Positions 1 to 9,689 of a DNA stretch of 64,000 nucleotides are shown here, piece by piece. The DNA lies in assembly GCF_030758975.1 (NCBI RefSeq), contig NZ_CP132359.1:2248811-2312810 (forward strand). The letters run 5' to 3'. This DNA comes from Bosea beijingensis. Lineage in GTDB: Bacteria > Pseudomonadota > Alphaproteobacteria > Rhizobiales > Beijerinckiaceae. The notes beneath the pieces were generated by a model. The model saw nothing but the letters and a program-made list of their open reading frames with translations, was not told the DNA's origin and did no database searches. The position numbers and the translations under genes were made by a program. Each line of letters opens with the position of its first letter. Within the stretch, counting starts at the first letter, position 1.

Positions 1-848
1 TATTCAATCAGCTTCGGCCCCTGCGCGGTGATCATCAGCCCGGCGAAGAGCACGCCCTGGAACGGCGTGCCGCGCTTCGTCATGCCGGCGAGCGTCGGCC
101 GGATGATCTCGGCCATGACGCGCTCTGTCAGCGCGGGTGTCATCACCGGGGCCGGCGAATAGGCGCCCATGCCGCCGGTATTTGGGCCGGTATCGCCGTC
201 GCCGACGCGCTTGTGGTCCTGCGCCGAGGCGAGCGCCAGCGCATGCGTGCCGTCGCAGAGCGCGAAGAAGCTGGCTTCCTCGCCGATCATCCATTCCTCG
301 ACCACGACCTCGGCACCGGCCGCGCCGAAGCTGCCCGAGAACATCATGTCGATGGCCTCGTTCGCCTCATCCAGCGTCTGCGCCATGATCACGCCCTTGC
401 CTGCAGCGAGCCCGTCGGCCTTGATCACGATCGGCGCGCCCTGGGCGGCGACATAGGCCTTGGCGGAGGCCGCATCGCCGAAGCGTCCGAAGCCTGCGGT
501 TGGGATGCCGAATTCGGCGCAGAGCTCCTTGGTGAAACCCTTCGAGCCTTCGAGCTGGGCTGCGGCCTTCGACGGGCCGAAGACCTTGATTCCGGCGGCG
601 CGGAGATCGTCGGCGATGCCGACGACGAGCGGTCCCTCCGGCCCGACGACGACGAGGCCGATCCCCTGCAGATGGCAGAAGGCGACGACGGCGGCATGAT
701 CGGCGATATCGATCACGACATTCTCGCCGCAATGGGCGGTGCCTGGATTGCCCGGCGCGATGAACAGCGTGTCGCAGAGCGGCGAAGCCGAAATCGCCCA
801 GGCGAGCGCATGCTCGCGGCCGCCCGAACCGATCAGAAGAATATTCAT
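1..848 (-). CDS. purD: Phosphoribosylamine-glycine ligase (GARS), 3' part beyond window
   Basis: PurD is the cytosolic enzyme that joins glycine to 5-phosphoribosylamine with ATP in the second step of purine synthesis. The start (CAT at 846-848) gives [18 protein letters not shown], the typical N-terminal PurD fold. Further in are the [14 protein letters not shown] segment, the ATP-grasp stretch [14 protein letters not shown] and the [11 protein letters not shown] loop, all hallmarks of the family. About 282 of the usual ~425 residues are visible; the C-terminus lies to the left of base 1, so this gene is partial because of the window and not broken. It is divergent from xseA with 91 bp between the two starts. 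Confidence 0.97.
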   Translation of the reverse strand, partial: MNILLIGSGGREHALAWAISASPLCDTLFIAPGNPGTAHCGENVVIDIADHAAVVAFCHLQGIGLVVVGPEGPLVVGIADDLRAAGIKVFGPSKAAAQLEGSKGFTKELCAEFGIPTAGFGRFGDAASAKAYVAAQGAPIVIKADGLAAGKGVIMAQTLDEANEAIDMMFSGSFGAAGAEVVVEEWMIGEEASFFALCDGTHALALASAQDHKRVGDGDTGPNTGGMGAYSPAPVMTPALTERVMAEIIRPTLAGMTKRGTPFQGVLFAGLMITAQGPKLIE

Positions 849-939
849 TGCGCTCTCCGCTCCGTCATGGGCGCAATAGCGGCACAGCGCCCGTCGGGCA
901 ACGCTTCTGCTGTATCGCCCGTCCGGCTATGGTCCGGCC

Positions 940-2535
940 ATGACCAGCGAATCGCAGCAGTCGACCGGCAATGCGCCCGAATGGAGCGTCTCGGACCTCT
1001 CGGGAGCGCTGAAGCGCACGATCGAGGACAATTTCGGCTTCGTGCGCGTGCGCGGCGAGATTTCCGGCTATCGCGGCCCGGTCGCCTCCGGCCATGTCTA
1101 TTTCTCGCTCAAGGACACTAACGCCAAGATCGATGCGGTGATCTGGAAGGGCGTGTTCGGCCGCCTGAAGACGCGGCCCCAGGAAGGACTGGAGGTGATC
1201 GCCACCGGCAAGATCACCACCTTCGCCGGCAAGTCGAGCTACCAGATCGTCATCGATTCGCTGGAGCTGGCCGGTGCCGGCGCGCTGATGGCGCTGCTGG
1301 AGGAGCGCCGCAAGCGGCTCGCCGCCGAAGGGCTCTTCGCCGAGGAACGCAAGCAGCTCATCCCCTATCTGCCCACGGTGATCGGCGTCGTGACCTCGCC
1401 GACCGGCGCGGTCATCCGCGACATCCTGCACCGCCTTGAGGATCGCTTTCCGCGCCATGTCCTGGTCTGGCCGGTGAGGGTGCAGGGCGAGACCAGCGCG
1501 GCCGAAGTCGCCAATGCCATCGCCGGATTCAACGCGTTGCCGGCAGGCGGGCGCATTCCCCGGCCTGACGTCATCATCGTCGCGCGTGGCGGCGGCTCGC
1601 TCGAAGACCTGATGAGCTTCAACGAGGAGATCGTGGTCCGTGCCGCCGCCTCCTCGGAGATTCCGCTGGTTTCCGCGGTCGGCCACGAGACCGACTGGAC
1701 CTTGATCGACCACGCCGCCGACCTGCGAGCGCCCACGCCGACGGGTGCCGCCGAGAAAGTCGTGCCGGTACGCGCCGAGCTGATGGGCTTCATTGCCGAT
1801 CTCGCACGCCGCCATGCCGGGGCGATGCTTCGCTTGTCCGATCGCCGCCGCAGCGACCTGCGCGCGCTCGCGCGCGCCTTGCCGGGGCCTGAGGCCGTCC
1901 TCTCCGGCCCGCGCCAGCGGCTCGACCTCGCCGCGACGCGGCTGGCGCCAGCCCTTGCCCGCAACGCCCGCACGCATGAATTGAAGCTTCAGGGACTTGC
2001 ACGACGCCTCGCGGATAATTCACCGCGCGTTCGCCTTGCGAAATTGCGAGGGGAGCTTGTTGGTTTCGGTCGCGTATTAGCCGCAGCGCGGAGCAACGCC
2101 ATCGCCGGGGAGCGCACCCGGATCGCCAACGCTCGCGATCGCCTCGCTACGCTGGAAACGCGCGCACGCAATGCCTTCGGCCAGAGCCTGATTCAGCGTC
2201 GCGAACGCGGTACTGCTGTGGCTGAGCGCGCCGAGCGCGCCTTCGGCCAGGCGCTGCATCGCCGCACTGACCGGCTGGCCTCGCTCTGGGCGCTGATCCG
2301 CTCGCTCGGGCCGGAAGCGGTGCTCTCCCGCGGCTATGCCCTGATCCGCGACGAGGCCGGGGCGCTGGTGCGCAGCGTCGAGGCCGCCCAGCCGGGCAGG
2401 GCGCTCTCGGTGCAGCTCGCCGATGGCAGCTTCGGCGTCACCGTCTCGGGCGGCGAGGCTGGTGGAACGAAGCCGTCTGCGCCACGCCCGGTTCGCAAGG
2501 GTCCGCCATCGGGATCGCAAGGCGATCTGTTCTAG
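940..2535 (+). CDS. xseA: Exodeoxyribonuclease VII large subunit
   Basis: Catalytic large subunit of exonuclease VII, which degrades single-stranded DNA to oligonucleotides with the small XseB subunit (not in this window). The 531 residues start with an OB-fold (about residues 15-110, including [10 protein letters not shown]). The nuclease domain follows, with [17 protein letters not shown] near residue 210 and [24 protein letters not shown] near 250, both family signatures. The C-terminal third is an Arg/Ala-rich helical region, as usual for XseA. It runs convergent to the hydrolase at 2539, with only 3 bp between the stop codons. Confidence 0.97.
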   Translation: MTSESQQSTGNAPEWSVSDLSGALKRTIEDNFGFVRVRGEISGYRGPVASGHVYFSLKDTNAKIDAVIWKGVFGRLKTRPQEGLEVIATGKITTFAGKSSYQIVIDSLELAGAGALMALLEERRKRLAAEGLFAEERKQLIPYLPTVIGVVTSPTGAVIRDILHRLEDRFPRHVLVWPVRVQGETSAAEVANAIAGFNALPAGGRIPRPDVIIVARGGGSLEDLMSFNEEIVVRAAASSEIPLVSAVGHETDWTLIDHAADLRAPTPTGAAEKVVPVRAELMGFIADLARRHAGAMLRLSDRRRSDLRALARALPGPEAVLSGPRQRLDLAATRLAPALARNARTHELKLQGLARRLADNSPRVRLAKLRGELVGFGRVLAAARSNAIAGERTRIANARDRLATLETRARNAFGQSLIQRRERGTAVAERAERAFGQALHRRTDRLASLWALIRSLGPEAVLSRGYALIRDEAGALVRSVEAAQPGRALSVQLADGSFGVTVSGGEAGGTKPSAPRPVRKGPPSGSQGDLF

Positions 2536-2538
2536 GGA

Positions 2539-3384
2539 TCAAGGCGCGGTCAGGAAGGCCTTGACCCGCTTCAGCGCATCCTCGCGCGCCGCCATATTGG
2601 TGCCGACCGTGGCCTTGCCGGTGCCGCTGGCGGAATAGGCGATGTTCTCGCGCTCCTTCACCTCGAGGCGCGGATGGTCGAAATCATGCAGGGCGCCGGG
2701 ATAGAGCACGAGCCCGACCTGCTCGCCTCGCGTCTGCGCGGCCTTCGCGAGATGGCTGCAGGGCGCAGCCGGCGTCCAGTCGTCGGCATCGCCCATCAGG
2801 ATCAGGAGCGGGAGCCGGGCGGCGAAGCTCGGCGATTCCGACTGGCTCCGGCAGGCAGGGTAGAAGGCGGCGGCGCGCTTGAAATCGGGCTTGCCGTCGG
2901 CCGGTGCCCGCTCCTTGCGGATCGCGGTCAGCACGGTCAGGCCGCCGCTCGACCAGCCCAGCAGCGCGATCGAGTCAGGTCTGATGTTGCCGCGCTGCTG
3001 CAGCCAGGCCCGCGCGGCCATCGCATCGGCGACGCGCTCGCGGCTGGCGCGGACCGTCAGGTCCTTCACGCCGCATTGCGAGCCGAGTCCGCGGGAACCG
3101 TAACTGTCCGGCATCAGGACGGCGAGGCCGGCGGCCGCCAGTCGCTCGCCCCAATCGGCATGGCGCATCGAGAGCTGGCCTTGCTCGCGCCACAAGCCGC
3201 CGCAACCATGCAGCGCGACTACGGCCGGAAACGGCCCCGGGCCGGCCGGCAGGTAGAAGACGCCGTTCAGGGTTCCCTGGTCGGTCGTGATGGCCACGCG
3301 TTCGTAGCCGCCGGCGCGGGCAGCCGGCGCCGCGAAGAACGCAAGGCTCATCAGGCACGCCATGAGGCGCAGGAGACTGGACAT
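2539..3384 (-). CDS. Secreted dienelactone-hydrolase-like alpha/beta hydrolase (paralog 1)
   Basis: Predicted exported alpha/beta hydrolase of about 281 residues. I chose the ATG at 3382-3384 because it gives MSSLLRLMACLMSLAFFAAPAARA, a clean signal peptide; the longer reading adds 24 unlikely residues. The mature part has the oxyanion segment VVALHGCGGLW, the nucleophile elbow LLGWSSGG (G-x-S-x-G), the acid region GDADDWTPAAPC and the histidine in LHDFDHP, which together make a complete Ser-Asp-His triad. Substrate is unknown. A clearly related gene lies at 47236-48042 and shares HGCxGL, DDWTPAAPC and HDFDHP. Similar proteins are often annotated as dienelactone hydrolase family, but the signal peptide argues for a periplasmic esterase-like role. 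Confidence 0.85.
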   Translation of the reverse strand: MSSLLRLMACLMSLAFFAAPAARAGGYERVAITTDQGTLNGVFYLPAGPGPFPAVVALHGCGGLWREQGQLSMRHADWGERLAAAGLAVLMPDSYGSRGLGSQCGVKDLTVRASRERVADAMAARAWLQQRGNIRPDSIALLGWSSGGLTVLTAIRKERAPADGKPDFKRAAAFYPACRSQSESPSFAARLPLLILMGDADDWTPAAPCSHLAKAAQTRGEQVGLVLYPGALHDFDHPRLEVKERENIAYSASGTGKATVGTNMAAREDALKRVKAFLTAP

Positions 3385-3461
3385 CGCCGACCAGAAGGTT
3401 ATCACAAACCATGGAGTATCCCGGCTTTCCGTTTCCCGATCAATGATTTGATGCAATTTTG

Positions 3462-3683
3462 ATGAATATCAGCGAGCGCCTTCCGCCTCATGGTCCCGAG
3501 GCCGTCATCGATTACGGCCCCGGCGAGTTCCGCGTCGTCAAGCCCGGCGCCTTCGTGCGTTGCGCGGTGACCGGCGCGCCGATCCGTCTCGATGATCTCC
3601 GCTACTGGTCGATCGAGTGGCAGGAAGCTTATTCTTCGTCGGAAGCAGCGCTTCTCAGGCTGCGCCGCGCCGGCCGCGCCTGA
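3462..3683 (+). CDS. DUF2093 domain protein
   Basis: Small cytosolic protein of 73 residues matching DUF2093, with DYGPGEFRVVKPGAFVRCAVT and the C-terminal LRYWSIEWQEAYSS. An in-frame TTG lies one codon upstream (3459), but the ATG at 3462 is the natural start. The function of DUF2093 is unknown. In related alphaproteobacteria it commonly sits next to lpxK, as here, where the two genes converge with 7 bp between stops. Confidence 0.9.
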   Translation: MNISERLPPHGPEAVIDYGPGEFRVVKPGAFVRCAVTGAPIRLDDLRYWSIEWQEAYSSSEAALLRLRRAGRA

Positions 3684-3690
3684 CGAAATC

Positions 3691-4695
3691 TCAGCTTGCC
3701 TTGTCGAGGGCGGCAAGCAGGTCACCGATCGCGGCCGGCTCCGCGAAAGCCAACGTAACCGGCACCACAACCAGCACGTCACGGGCCTTCTCGGGCCAGA
3801 GTTGCGCGAGCTTGGTCCAGTCCTTTTCTGTCGTTGCGATAAGGGCCGAGTGCTCTCGGGCGGTGGCGAGCGCAGCCGCGACATCGCTCTCCCCATAGGC
3901 GTGATGATCGCCATGGGCCTGCTCGGTCGCCACGGTCGCTCCGGCCTCGCGCAAAGTCGCGGCGAACTTTTCCGGGCGGCCGATCCCCGACAGCGCGACG
4001 ACTTTCTGCCCGCGCAATCGTTCGACTGCCGCATCGGCGGGCTTGAGCGTAGCCGCCAGAACCGTTTTCTTCTGCGCTAGCGCGACGGCGACGACACGCT
4101 GCCCTGCATGTCCCTTGCCGATGACGATGATGGCATCCGCCTCGCTCATCTGCTCGGCAAGTGCAGCGCGCAGCGGACCGGCCGGCAGGCATAAGCCGTT
4201 GCCGACGCCGCTCGCACCGTCGACCACGGCCAGCTTGAGCTGCTTCACCAGAGACGGATTCTGCAATCCGTCATCCATCACGACGACGCTGGCGCCGAGC
4301 CCGCGCGCGAGCCTTGCGCCGGCCACCCGGTCGCGGGCGATGACGGTGCGGGCATGGCGGGCCATCAGCAGCGGCTCGTCGCCGACATCGACCGCACGAT
4401 GCCGGTCCGGATCGACCTCGATCGGGCCCGCGAGCCGTCCGCCATAGCCGCGCATCAGCACGAAGGGCTTTTCGCCTCGTTCAGCGAGCAGGTCGGCGAT
4501 CGCGATCGCCGTCGGCGTCTTGCCGGCGCCGCCGGCGATGAAATTGCCGACGCAGATCACGGGCAGGCCGGCATCGGTGCCGGGCTGGCGCATCCGTCGC
4601 AAGGTGATCCCGCCGTAGAGAGAACCGAGTGGCTGAAGCAGCCGGGCGAGCAGCGTGGGCTTGTCCCGCCACCAGAAGCGCGGGGCACGCAGCAT
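3691..4695 (-). CDS. lpxK: Tetraacyldisaccharide 4'-kinase
   Basis: LpxK phosphorylates the 4' position of the tetraacyldisaccharide-1-phosphate lipid A precursor on the inner face of the cytoplasmic membrane. The 334-residue protein has the P-loop VGNFIAGGAGKTPTA near residue 50, the RGYGG motif near 83, VVVMDDGLQNPSL near 145 and the LPAGPLR segment. The N-terminal FWW/LLARLLQPLGSLYG helix is the expected membrane anchor. Its ATG overlaps the stop of waaA by one base (TGATG), so the two are likely translationally coupled. Last gene of the leftward envelope operon. Confidence 0.97.
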   Translation of the reverse strand: MLRAPRFWWRDKPTLLARLLQPLGSLYGGITLRRMRQPGTDAGLPVICVGNFIAGGAGKTPTAIAIADLLAERGEKPFVLMRGYGGRLAGPIEVDPDRHRAVDVGDEPLLMARHARTVIARDRVAGARLARGLGASVVVMDDGLQNPSLVKQLKLAVVDGASGVGNGLCLPAGPLRAALAEQMSEADAIIVIGKGHAGQRVVAVALAQKKTVLAATLKPADAAVERLRGQKVVALSGIGRPEKFAATLREAGATVATEQAHGDHHAYGESDVAAALATAREHSALIATTEKDWTKLAQLWPEKARDVLVVVPVTLAFAEPAAIGDLLAALDKAS

Positions 4696-5999
4696 CAGGG
4701 CGCGCTCTCGCGCTGGCCGATCGCGACCCGCATCAGCAAGGGCTCGATCGCATGCAGCGTGCGGTTCAGCGCGCCGCCGAGCTCGGTCGCGGTCTGGGCC
4801 GCGGCGCGCGCCGCCTGCCGGGCCTCGGCCGGGTTGTTCAGCCAGCGATGGACGGCGCCGGCGAGCGCCTGCGCATCGGCGACCTCGCGCGAGCCGCCAT
4901 CGCGATCGAAAGCGGCGAAGATCTCGGCGTTATTGTGGACATGGGGCCCGTGCAGCAGGGCGCAGCCGAGCTTGGCCGGCTCGATCGGATTATGCCCGCC
5001 TATGCCCTCGACCAGCGAGCCGCCGAGGAAGGCGACCTGCGACAGACGGTAGAACAGGCCGAGCTCGTTGACGGTGTCGGCGACATAGAGATCGACGTCG
5101 CGCTCCGGGCTGCCGCTGGCCGCGCGGCGCGAGACAGGTACGTCGTTCGCCTCGGCCAGAGCCTCGATCTCCGGGCCGCGCTGCGGATGACGCGGCGCGA
5201 TGATGGTCAGCAGCTTCGGCAGATAGGGCTTGATCGCGAGATGGGCGGCAAGCACCAGCTCGTCCTCGCCCGGATGCGTGCTCGCGGCGATCCAGACTGG
5301 GCGCCCCGTGGTCTGGCCGTCGAGGATGGCGAGCGTGTCGGCGTCGGCGGGCGGTGCCGGCACGTCGAATTTCAGGTTGCCGGCGACGCTGACGCGCGGT
5401 GCGCCGAGCTGAGCCAGCCGCTCGGCATCGCCCTGCGACTGCGCGAGGCACGCCTCGAAGCAGGAAAGCAGGAAGCGCGAGGTCTTCGGCATCTTGTACC
5501 AGCGTGCGAAGGAGCGCTCGGACATCCGGCCGTTGACCATCACCACGGGGATGTCGCGACGCTGTGCTTCCACCAGCAGGTTCGGCCAGATCTCGGATTC
5601 ACAGATCAGGCAAAGCTCTGGCCGCCAGTGATCCATGAAGCGACGCATGTAGCGGGGCACGTCGAGCGGGATGTACTGGTGGATCACGCCGCCCGGCAGG
5701 CGCGCCGCCATCAGCTTGGCGGAGGTGACTGTGCCCGAGGTCACGAGCACCGCGAAGCCGCGCTTTTGCAACTTTGCGATCAGGGGCAGCAGCGTCACGG
5801 TCTCGCCGACGCTGGCGCCATGCAGCCAGATGAGCGGCTTGTTCGGTCGCTTGACGCTGGCATGGCCGCGCCGCTCGGCAAGCCGCGCGGCATCCTCCTT
5901 GCCGCGCCGCCGGCGCCAGAGCAGGAGCCCGGCCGCCGCGGGCTCCAGCAGGGAGGTCGCGTAGCGATAGCTGCGCAGGATCGCGCCCTTGCCGCTCAT
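4695..5999 (-). CDS. waaA: 3-deoxy-D-manno-octulosonic acid (Kdo) transferase
   Basis: WaaA/KdtA adds Kdo to lipid IVA from CMP-Kdo at the inner membrane. The 434 residues start with a membrane-anchoring region and then the GT-B N-domain signature LIWLHGASVGETVTLLPLI near residue 60. TSGTVTSAKL and CLICESEIWPNLL follow, and the C-domain has LGGSLVEGIGGHNPIEPA, the nucleotide-sugar binding motif. The start ATG (5997-5999) overlaps the stop of the upstream acyltransferase by 4 bases (ATGA). This context with lpxK supports a lipid A/LPS core role. Confidence 0.97.
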   Translation of the reverse strand: MSGKGAILRSYRYATSLLEPAAAGLLLWRRRRGKEDAARLAERRGHASVKRPNKPLIWLHGASVGETVTLLPLIAKLQKRGFAVLVTSGTVTSAKLMAARLPGGVIHQYIPLDVPRYMRRFMDHWRPELCLICESEIWPNLLVEAQRRDIPVVMVNGRMSERSFARWYKMPKTSRFLLSCFEACLAQSQGDAERLAQLGAPRVSVAGNLKFDVPAPPADADTLAILDGQTTGRPVWIAASTHPGEDELVLAAHLAIKPYLPKLLTIIAPRHPQRGPEIEALAEANDVPVSRRAASGSPERDVDLYVADTVNELGLFYRLSQVAFLGGSLVEGIGGHNPIEPAKLGCALLHGPHVHNNAEIFAAFDRDGGSREVADAQALAGAVHRWLNNPAEARQAARAAAQTATELGGALNRTLHAIEPLLMRVAIGQRESAP

Positions 6000-6733
6000 G
6001 CCGGCGCCCCGGCAGCAAGCTGCTTCTCGCGCAGGCCGGCGCCCGGATCGCTGCTGCCGACCAGCGCGTAACCGCGGGCATGGACATCGTCGAGGCTGGC
6101 CTGGAGCGCGAGGCGCGCGGCCTCCTGCGTCGCCTCGTCGGCGTCGCGCGCGACCAGGATCGGTTCGCCGACGACGATGGCGCAGCGCCCGAAGGGCAGG
6201 CCGATCGAGGCGCGGTCCCAACTGTTGAAATCGATGCGGCGGCTCGTCACCACGGCGACCGCCCGTATCGGCCGGCCGGAGGCGCGGGCCAATGCGATGA
6301 TGCCGGGGCCGACGATACGGGCCCGTTTCGGCACGTCGGCGGTCAGCACCATGGTTTCGCCGGCCGCAAGGCGCCGGACCATGGCGAGGAAAGCGCTGGC
6401 GCCACCCTTCTCGCGGATCTTCTTGCCGAGCGCGCCCGAGCCGCGGATCGCGCCGATGCCGAGTTCGCGCAGCGCCACCGCATTGAAGCCGCCATCGCCA
6501 TGGCGCGAGACCAGCGAGCAGGCCGGCATCCAGTCCGGCCGCGCGAAGGGGATCATGATGTGCTGGCCGTGCCACATCGCGAAGATCAGCGGCAGGTCCG
6601 GCCGGACATGGTCGTAGATATCGGCGGGCTCGAAGACGATCCGGTTGGTGCGCTGGACGAGGCGCAGGTAGCCGGCCAGCAGGCGGCCGAGCGTTTCCTG
6701 CGCCACGCGCGTCTTGAGGATCGAAAAACCCAT
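5996..6733 (-). CDS. Lysophospholipid acyltransferase family protein (DUF374)
   Basis: A 245-residue protein of the DUF374 branch of the lysophospholipid acyltransferase superfamily, probably membrane-associated and acting on a lipid A or phospholipid intermediate. Visible family features are LPLIFAMWHGQHIMIPFA (active-site His region), LVSRHGDGG near residue 75, and VLTADVPKRARIVGPGIIALARASGRP. The acyl acceptor cannot be told from sequence. Its position directly before waaA and lpxK with overlapping stop/start codons suggests it works in the same lipid A pathway. Confidence 0.9.
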   Translation of the reverse strand: MGFSILKTRVAQETLGRLLAGYLRLVQRTNRIVFEPADIYDHVRPDLPLIFAMWHGQHIMIPFARPDWMPACSLVSRHGDGGFNAVALRELGIGAIRGSGALGKKIREKGGASAFLAMVRRLAAGETMVLTADVPKRARIVGPGIIALARASGRPIRAVAVVTSRRIDFNSWDRASIGLPFGRCAIVVGEPILVARDADEATQEAARLALQASLDDVHARGYALVGSSDPGAGLREKQLAAGAPA

Positions 6734-6774
6734 GGGTCCTGTCGTCGGGTCCTGTCTTGCGAAACCGCTGTGGC

Positions 6775-7017
6775 TCAGGCCTTGGCGGTCTCAGGGTCGA
6801 GCAGGCGGTGGAGATGCACGATGAAGTAACGCGTCTGCGCCTGGTCGACGGTCTGCTGCGCCTTGGCCTTCCAGGCCAAGTGCGCGGTGGCATAGTTCGG
6901 GAAGACGCCGACGATGTCGAGCTTCGACAGGTCCTTGAAGGTGATGCCGTCGAGCGAGGCGAGTTCGCCGCCCAGCACGAGGTGAAGAAGCTGCTTCTGT
7001 TCCGGCTCGGTGCTCAT
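6775..7017 (-). CDS. DUF4170 domain protein
   Basis: An 80-residue cytosolic protein matching DUF4170, with LHLVLGGEL, DIVGVFPNYATAHLAWKAKAQQTVDQA and YFIVHLHRLLDPE. I chose the ATG at 7015-7017 (MSTEPEQK) over an in-frame upstream start at 7050. The function is unknown, but in alphaproteobacteria this family recurs in the same envelope cluster, between a CysQ-like phosphatase and the DUF374 acyltransferase. Confidence 0.88.
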   Translation of the reverse strand: MSTEPEQKQLLHLVLGGELASLDGITFKDLSKLDIVGVFPNYATAHLAWKAKAQQTVDQAQTRYFIVHLHRLLDPETAKA

Positions 7018-7106
7018 CGAACTCTCCTGCGAGGGCTGTGGCGCCCCCATAAGCCATCCCGGCGGCCCATGCGAGCGGGCCGCGCCGGGAGCATTGAAAA
7101 AAATCG

Positions 7107-7934
7107 TCAGGCCGGCTGCGGCCGTCCGTCGCGCAATCGCTCGATCGCCGCTTGCAGCGGCATCGCGAGCCTGCCGTTGCTCGCCGCGAGCATGCCATGG
7201 ACCGGCACCTCGCGATTATAGACGACGGGCCGGCCCTCGCCGTCGGTGAGCCGCCCGCCGGCCTCGCTCAGCACGAGATCGGCCGCGGCCAGATCCCAGT
7301 CGCGGGCATCGGGCGAGATCAGCCCGGCATCGATGGTGCCGTCGGCGATACGCGTCAGGCGCAGCGCCAGGGACGGAATCCGGCCGACGGCTTCGAAGCG
7401 CTCTGACTGCGCCAGCGCGTCGAGCATCGGCTTGGGACCGGCGATGCGGGCGCCGGTCAGGGTTTCCACGGAAGAGGCTTTGATGGTCTGGCCATTGAGC
7501 GTCGCACCGCCGCTGGCGAGTGCGCGATAGGTGGCATTGCAGGCCGGCGCATGGACGATGCCGAGGACGGGCGCGCCCTGGTCGAGCAGGGCGACGCAGA
7601 CGGCCCAGTCCGGCGAGCCCTGCATGAAGGCGCGCGTGCCGTCGATCGGGTCGACGACCCAGACATAGCGATGCGAGAGCCGCTGCGCGTCGTCGACCGT
7701 CTCCTCGGAGAGCCAGGCGGCCTCCGGCAGCAGTTCCGAAAGCCGGATCCGCAGGAAGGTGTCGACGCCGATATCGGCTTCGGTGACGGGCGATCCGCCG
7801 CTCTTGGACCAGGTCCGCGCCGCGGTCGCCGCGCCCGGTCGGAACAGATCCAGGGCGATCGCGCCGGCTTCCAGGCAGCTTTCGCCGACGGCCTTCAGCA
7901 GCTCGGCCGCGATCGGTAGCGTGGTTGCGTTCAT
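7107..7934 (-). CDS. Inositol monophosphatase family / 3'(2'),5'-bisphosphate nucleotidase (CysQ-like)
   Basis: Mg-dependent phosphatase of 275 residues. Motifs are EADIGVD, WLSEET (first metal-ligand Glu), VVDPIDGTRAF (core DPIDGT) and DARDWDLAAADLVLSEAGG, the full inositol monophosphatase set. CysQ-type enzymes hydrolyse PAP, the by-product of sulfate activation; inositol-1-phosphate or another sugar phosphate is also possible. The start at 7932-7934 (MNATTLPIAAELL) was preferred to one 24 codons upstream, which gives an atypical extension. First gene in view of the leftward lipid A cluster. Confidence 0.88.
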   Translation of the reverse strand: MNATTLPIAAELLKAVGESCLEAGAIALDLFRPGAATAARTWSKSGGSPVTEADIGVDTFLRIRLSELLPEAAWLSEETVDDAQRLSHRYVWVVDPIDGTRAFMQGSPDWAVCVALLDQGAPVLGIVHAPACNATYRALASGGATLNGQTIKASSVETLTGARIAGPKPMLDALAQSERFEAVGRIPSLALRLTRIADGTIDAGLISPDARDWDLAAADLVLSEAGGRLTDGEGRPVVYNREVPVHGMLAASNGRLAMPLQAAIERLRDGRPQPA

Positions 7935-8183
7935 GGCTTTCCTATCGGCCGCGAAAGTCGCGGTTTCAAGCCGAAAATGCGGCTGCGGATCGAAAGATTC
8001 CGTCAAGCATCCGGGGGGAAAGCCCTCGTTTCGGGTCGGATCGGGGCGGAATCACCTTCCCTTAACCCAACCCTTTAAGCGCTCGGACACGGCTGGCCGC
8101 CATCCTCGCAGGGCAAGCACGAGAGCCCCGGCATCGACAGAGGGCTCCGTTGCAGCAGGGATTACAGAGAGGCGTTATAACCG

Positions 8184-8705
8184 ATGGCCAGCGTCACGCC
8201 GGCCGCCGGAGAGAGCGGTTTTGTGCCCGTTCTCTCCGGCGGTCCGACAACCACAGCGATCGTTTCCCGCAACCCGATGCCGGCCCGGCCGGTCGCTCCG
8301 GCGATCGAGCGTATCGGCTCCGTGCGGATCCTGCGGGGCAATGTCAACTGGCGCGGCGTCGCGCTGCGTCTGGCCGATCCGGCCGGTGATGACGAGTGTT
8401 TCGAGCTGGCCCTGACCGCCGGCGACGGCCGCTCTATCGTCGTGGCGTCTGTCGATCAGGAGGATGCGGTCGCGCTCTGGCGTGATTTCGGCCGAACCAG
8501 CGGCTTGCCGCTCTTGCTGGAAGCAGCCGACGGCGTGGTGAGCGAGCCCTATCCGCAACTTGGCCGCGTTGCGCTCGGCGCGGTGCGCATCCGCCGCCGC
8601 CATGGCCTGCTCAACGGCCGCCGTCCGCGCTTCCTGACCCGCCGCAAGACCGGCCGCCTCGCCGAATTGCCGGTGATCGTCAGCGGCGAGCGGATGACCG
8701 ACTGA
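8184..8705 (+). CDS. Conserved hypothetical protein, probably DUF6101
   Basis: A 173-residue protein without signal peptide or membrane segment. It has a Pro-rich N-terminus, then a compact beta-rich body (RGNVNWRGVALRLADP, VVASVDQEDAVALWRDFG) and a basic stretch RIRRRHGLLNGRRPRFLTRRK near residue 135. I believe it matches DUF6101, from memory and with moderate certainty. Its function is unknown; the basic region could bind nucleic acid, which is inference. Its stop codon abuts the ubiA stop codon on the other strand. Confidence 0.7.
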   Translation: MASVTPAAGESGFVPVLSGGPTTTAIVSRNPMPARPVAPAIERIGSVRILRGNVNWRGVALRLADPAGDDECFELALTAGDGRSIVVASVDQEDAVALWRDFGRTSGLPLLLEAADGVVSEPYPQLGRVALGAVRIRRRHGLLNGRRPRFLTRRKTGRLAELPVIVSGERMTD

Positions 8706-9674
8706 TCATTGGATCCAGCCCCGGCTCAGCGCATCGAGCGCGAACCCGGCGGCCAGCAGCAATCCCGCATCGCGGTTCGACCGGAAGATCCCGAGGGCTT
8801 CGGGTGCGGTCGCGCCGTTGATGCGCGTGACTTGCCGGCCGAGATGAACGGCAAAGGCGGCGAAGCCGAGCCAGGCGATGGGGCCGCCGCCGACCAGCCA
8901 GATCGCAATCCCCGTGAGCACGGCCGCCAGCGCGAAGCAGAGCGCCACGGCCTCGCGCGTATGATCGCCGAAATAGCGCGCGCTCGAGCGGATGCCGGCG
9001 ATGACGTCGTCTTCCAGATCCTGCATCGCGTAGATCGTGTCGTAGCCGACGGTCCAGGCGATGGCCGCCGCATAGATCAGGTAGGCCGGCGCGTCGAGCC
9101 GGCCGAACACCGCGCTCCAGCCCATCAGTCCGCCCCATGAGAAGGCGAGGCCGAGCACGAACTGGGGCATGTTCGTGATCCGCTTCATGAACGGATAGAT
9201 CGCAACGATCGCGAGCGAGGCGATGCCCAGGATGATCGTGAAGCGGTTGAACTGCAGCAGCACGACGAGCCCTGCGAGAGCCTGCGCGACCATGAATAGC
9301 GCCGCTGCCTTCGCCGTGACCTGTCCGGACGGGAGCGGGCGGCCACGGGTGCGCGCCACCTCGGCGTCGAGCTTGCGGTCGATGATGTCGTTGAAGGTGC
9401 AGCCCGCACCGCGCATCAGCACCGCGCCGATGAAGAACAGCAGGCTGTGCCAGGGATTGGGATAGGGCTGGCCGGCGGCAATGGCGGCAAGGCCCGCCGC
9501 CCACCAGCACGGCATCAGCAGGAGCCACCAGCCGATCGGACGCTCGATGCGGGCGAGCTTCAGGAAAGGCCGGGTCGCAAGCGGCGCCCGCGTATCGACC
9601 CAATGCCCCTTCAGCGCATCCGGGAGAGGCGCACCGCCCCCAGGCATCGCCCCTGAGGGTGACGGATCAGGCAT
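8706..9674 (-). CDS. ubiA: 4-hydroxybenzoate octaprenyltransferase
   Basis: Polytopic inner-membrane prenyltransferase that attaches the polyprenyl tail to 4-hydroxybenzoate in ubiquinone synthesis. The 322 residues carry both aspartate-rich motifs: FNDIIDRKLDAEVARTRGRP near residue 95 and YAMQDLEDDVIAGIRSSA near residue 220. These alternate with hydrophobic helices such as WWLLLMPCWWAAGLAAIA and LVVLLQFNRFTIILGIASLA. The N-terminal 40 residues are a polar extension. Convergent with the DUF6101 gene with no spacing. Confidence 0.95.
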   Translation of the reverse strand: MPDPSPSGAMPGGGAPLPDALKGHWVDTRAPLATRPFLKLARIERPIGWWLLLMPCWWAAGLAAIAAGQPYPNPWHSLLFFIGAVLMRGAGCTFNDIIDRKLDAEVARTRGRPLPSGQVTAKAAALFMVAQALAGLVVLLQFNRFTIILGIASLAIVAIYPFMKRITNMPQFVLGLAFSWGGLMGWSAVFGRLDAPAYLIYAAAIAWTVGYDTIYAMQDLEDDVIAGIRSSARYFGDHTREAVALCFALAAVLTGIAIWLVGGGPIAWLGFAAFAVHLGRQVTRINGATAPEALGIFRSNRDAGLLLAAGFALDALSRGWIQ

Positions 9675-9689
9675 GGCGCTGGGCGCCGG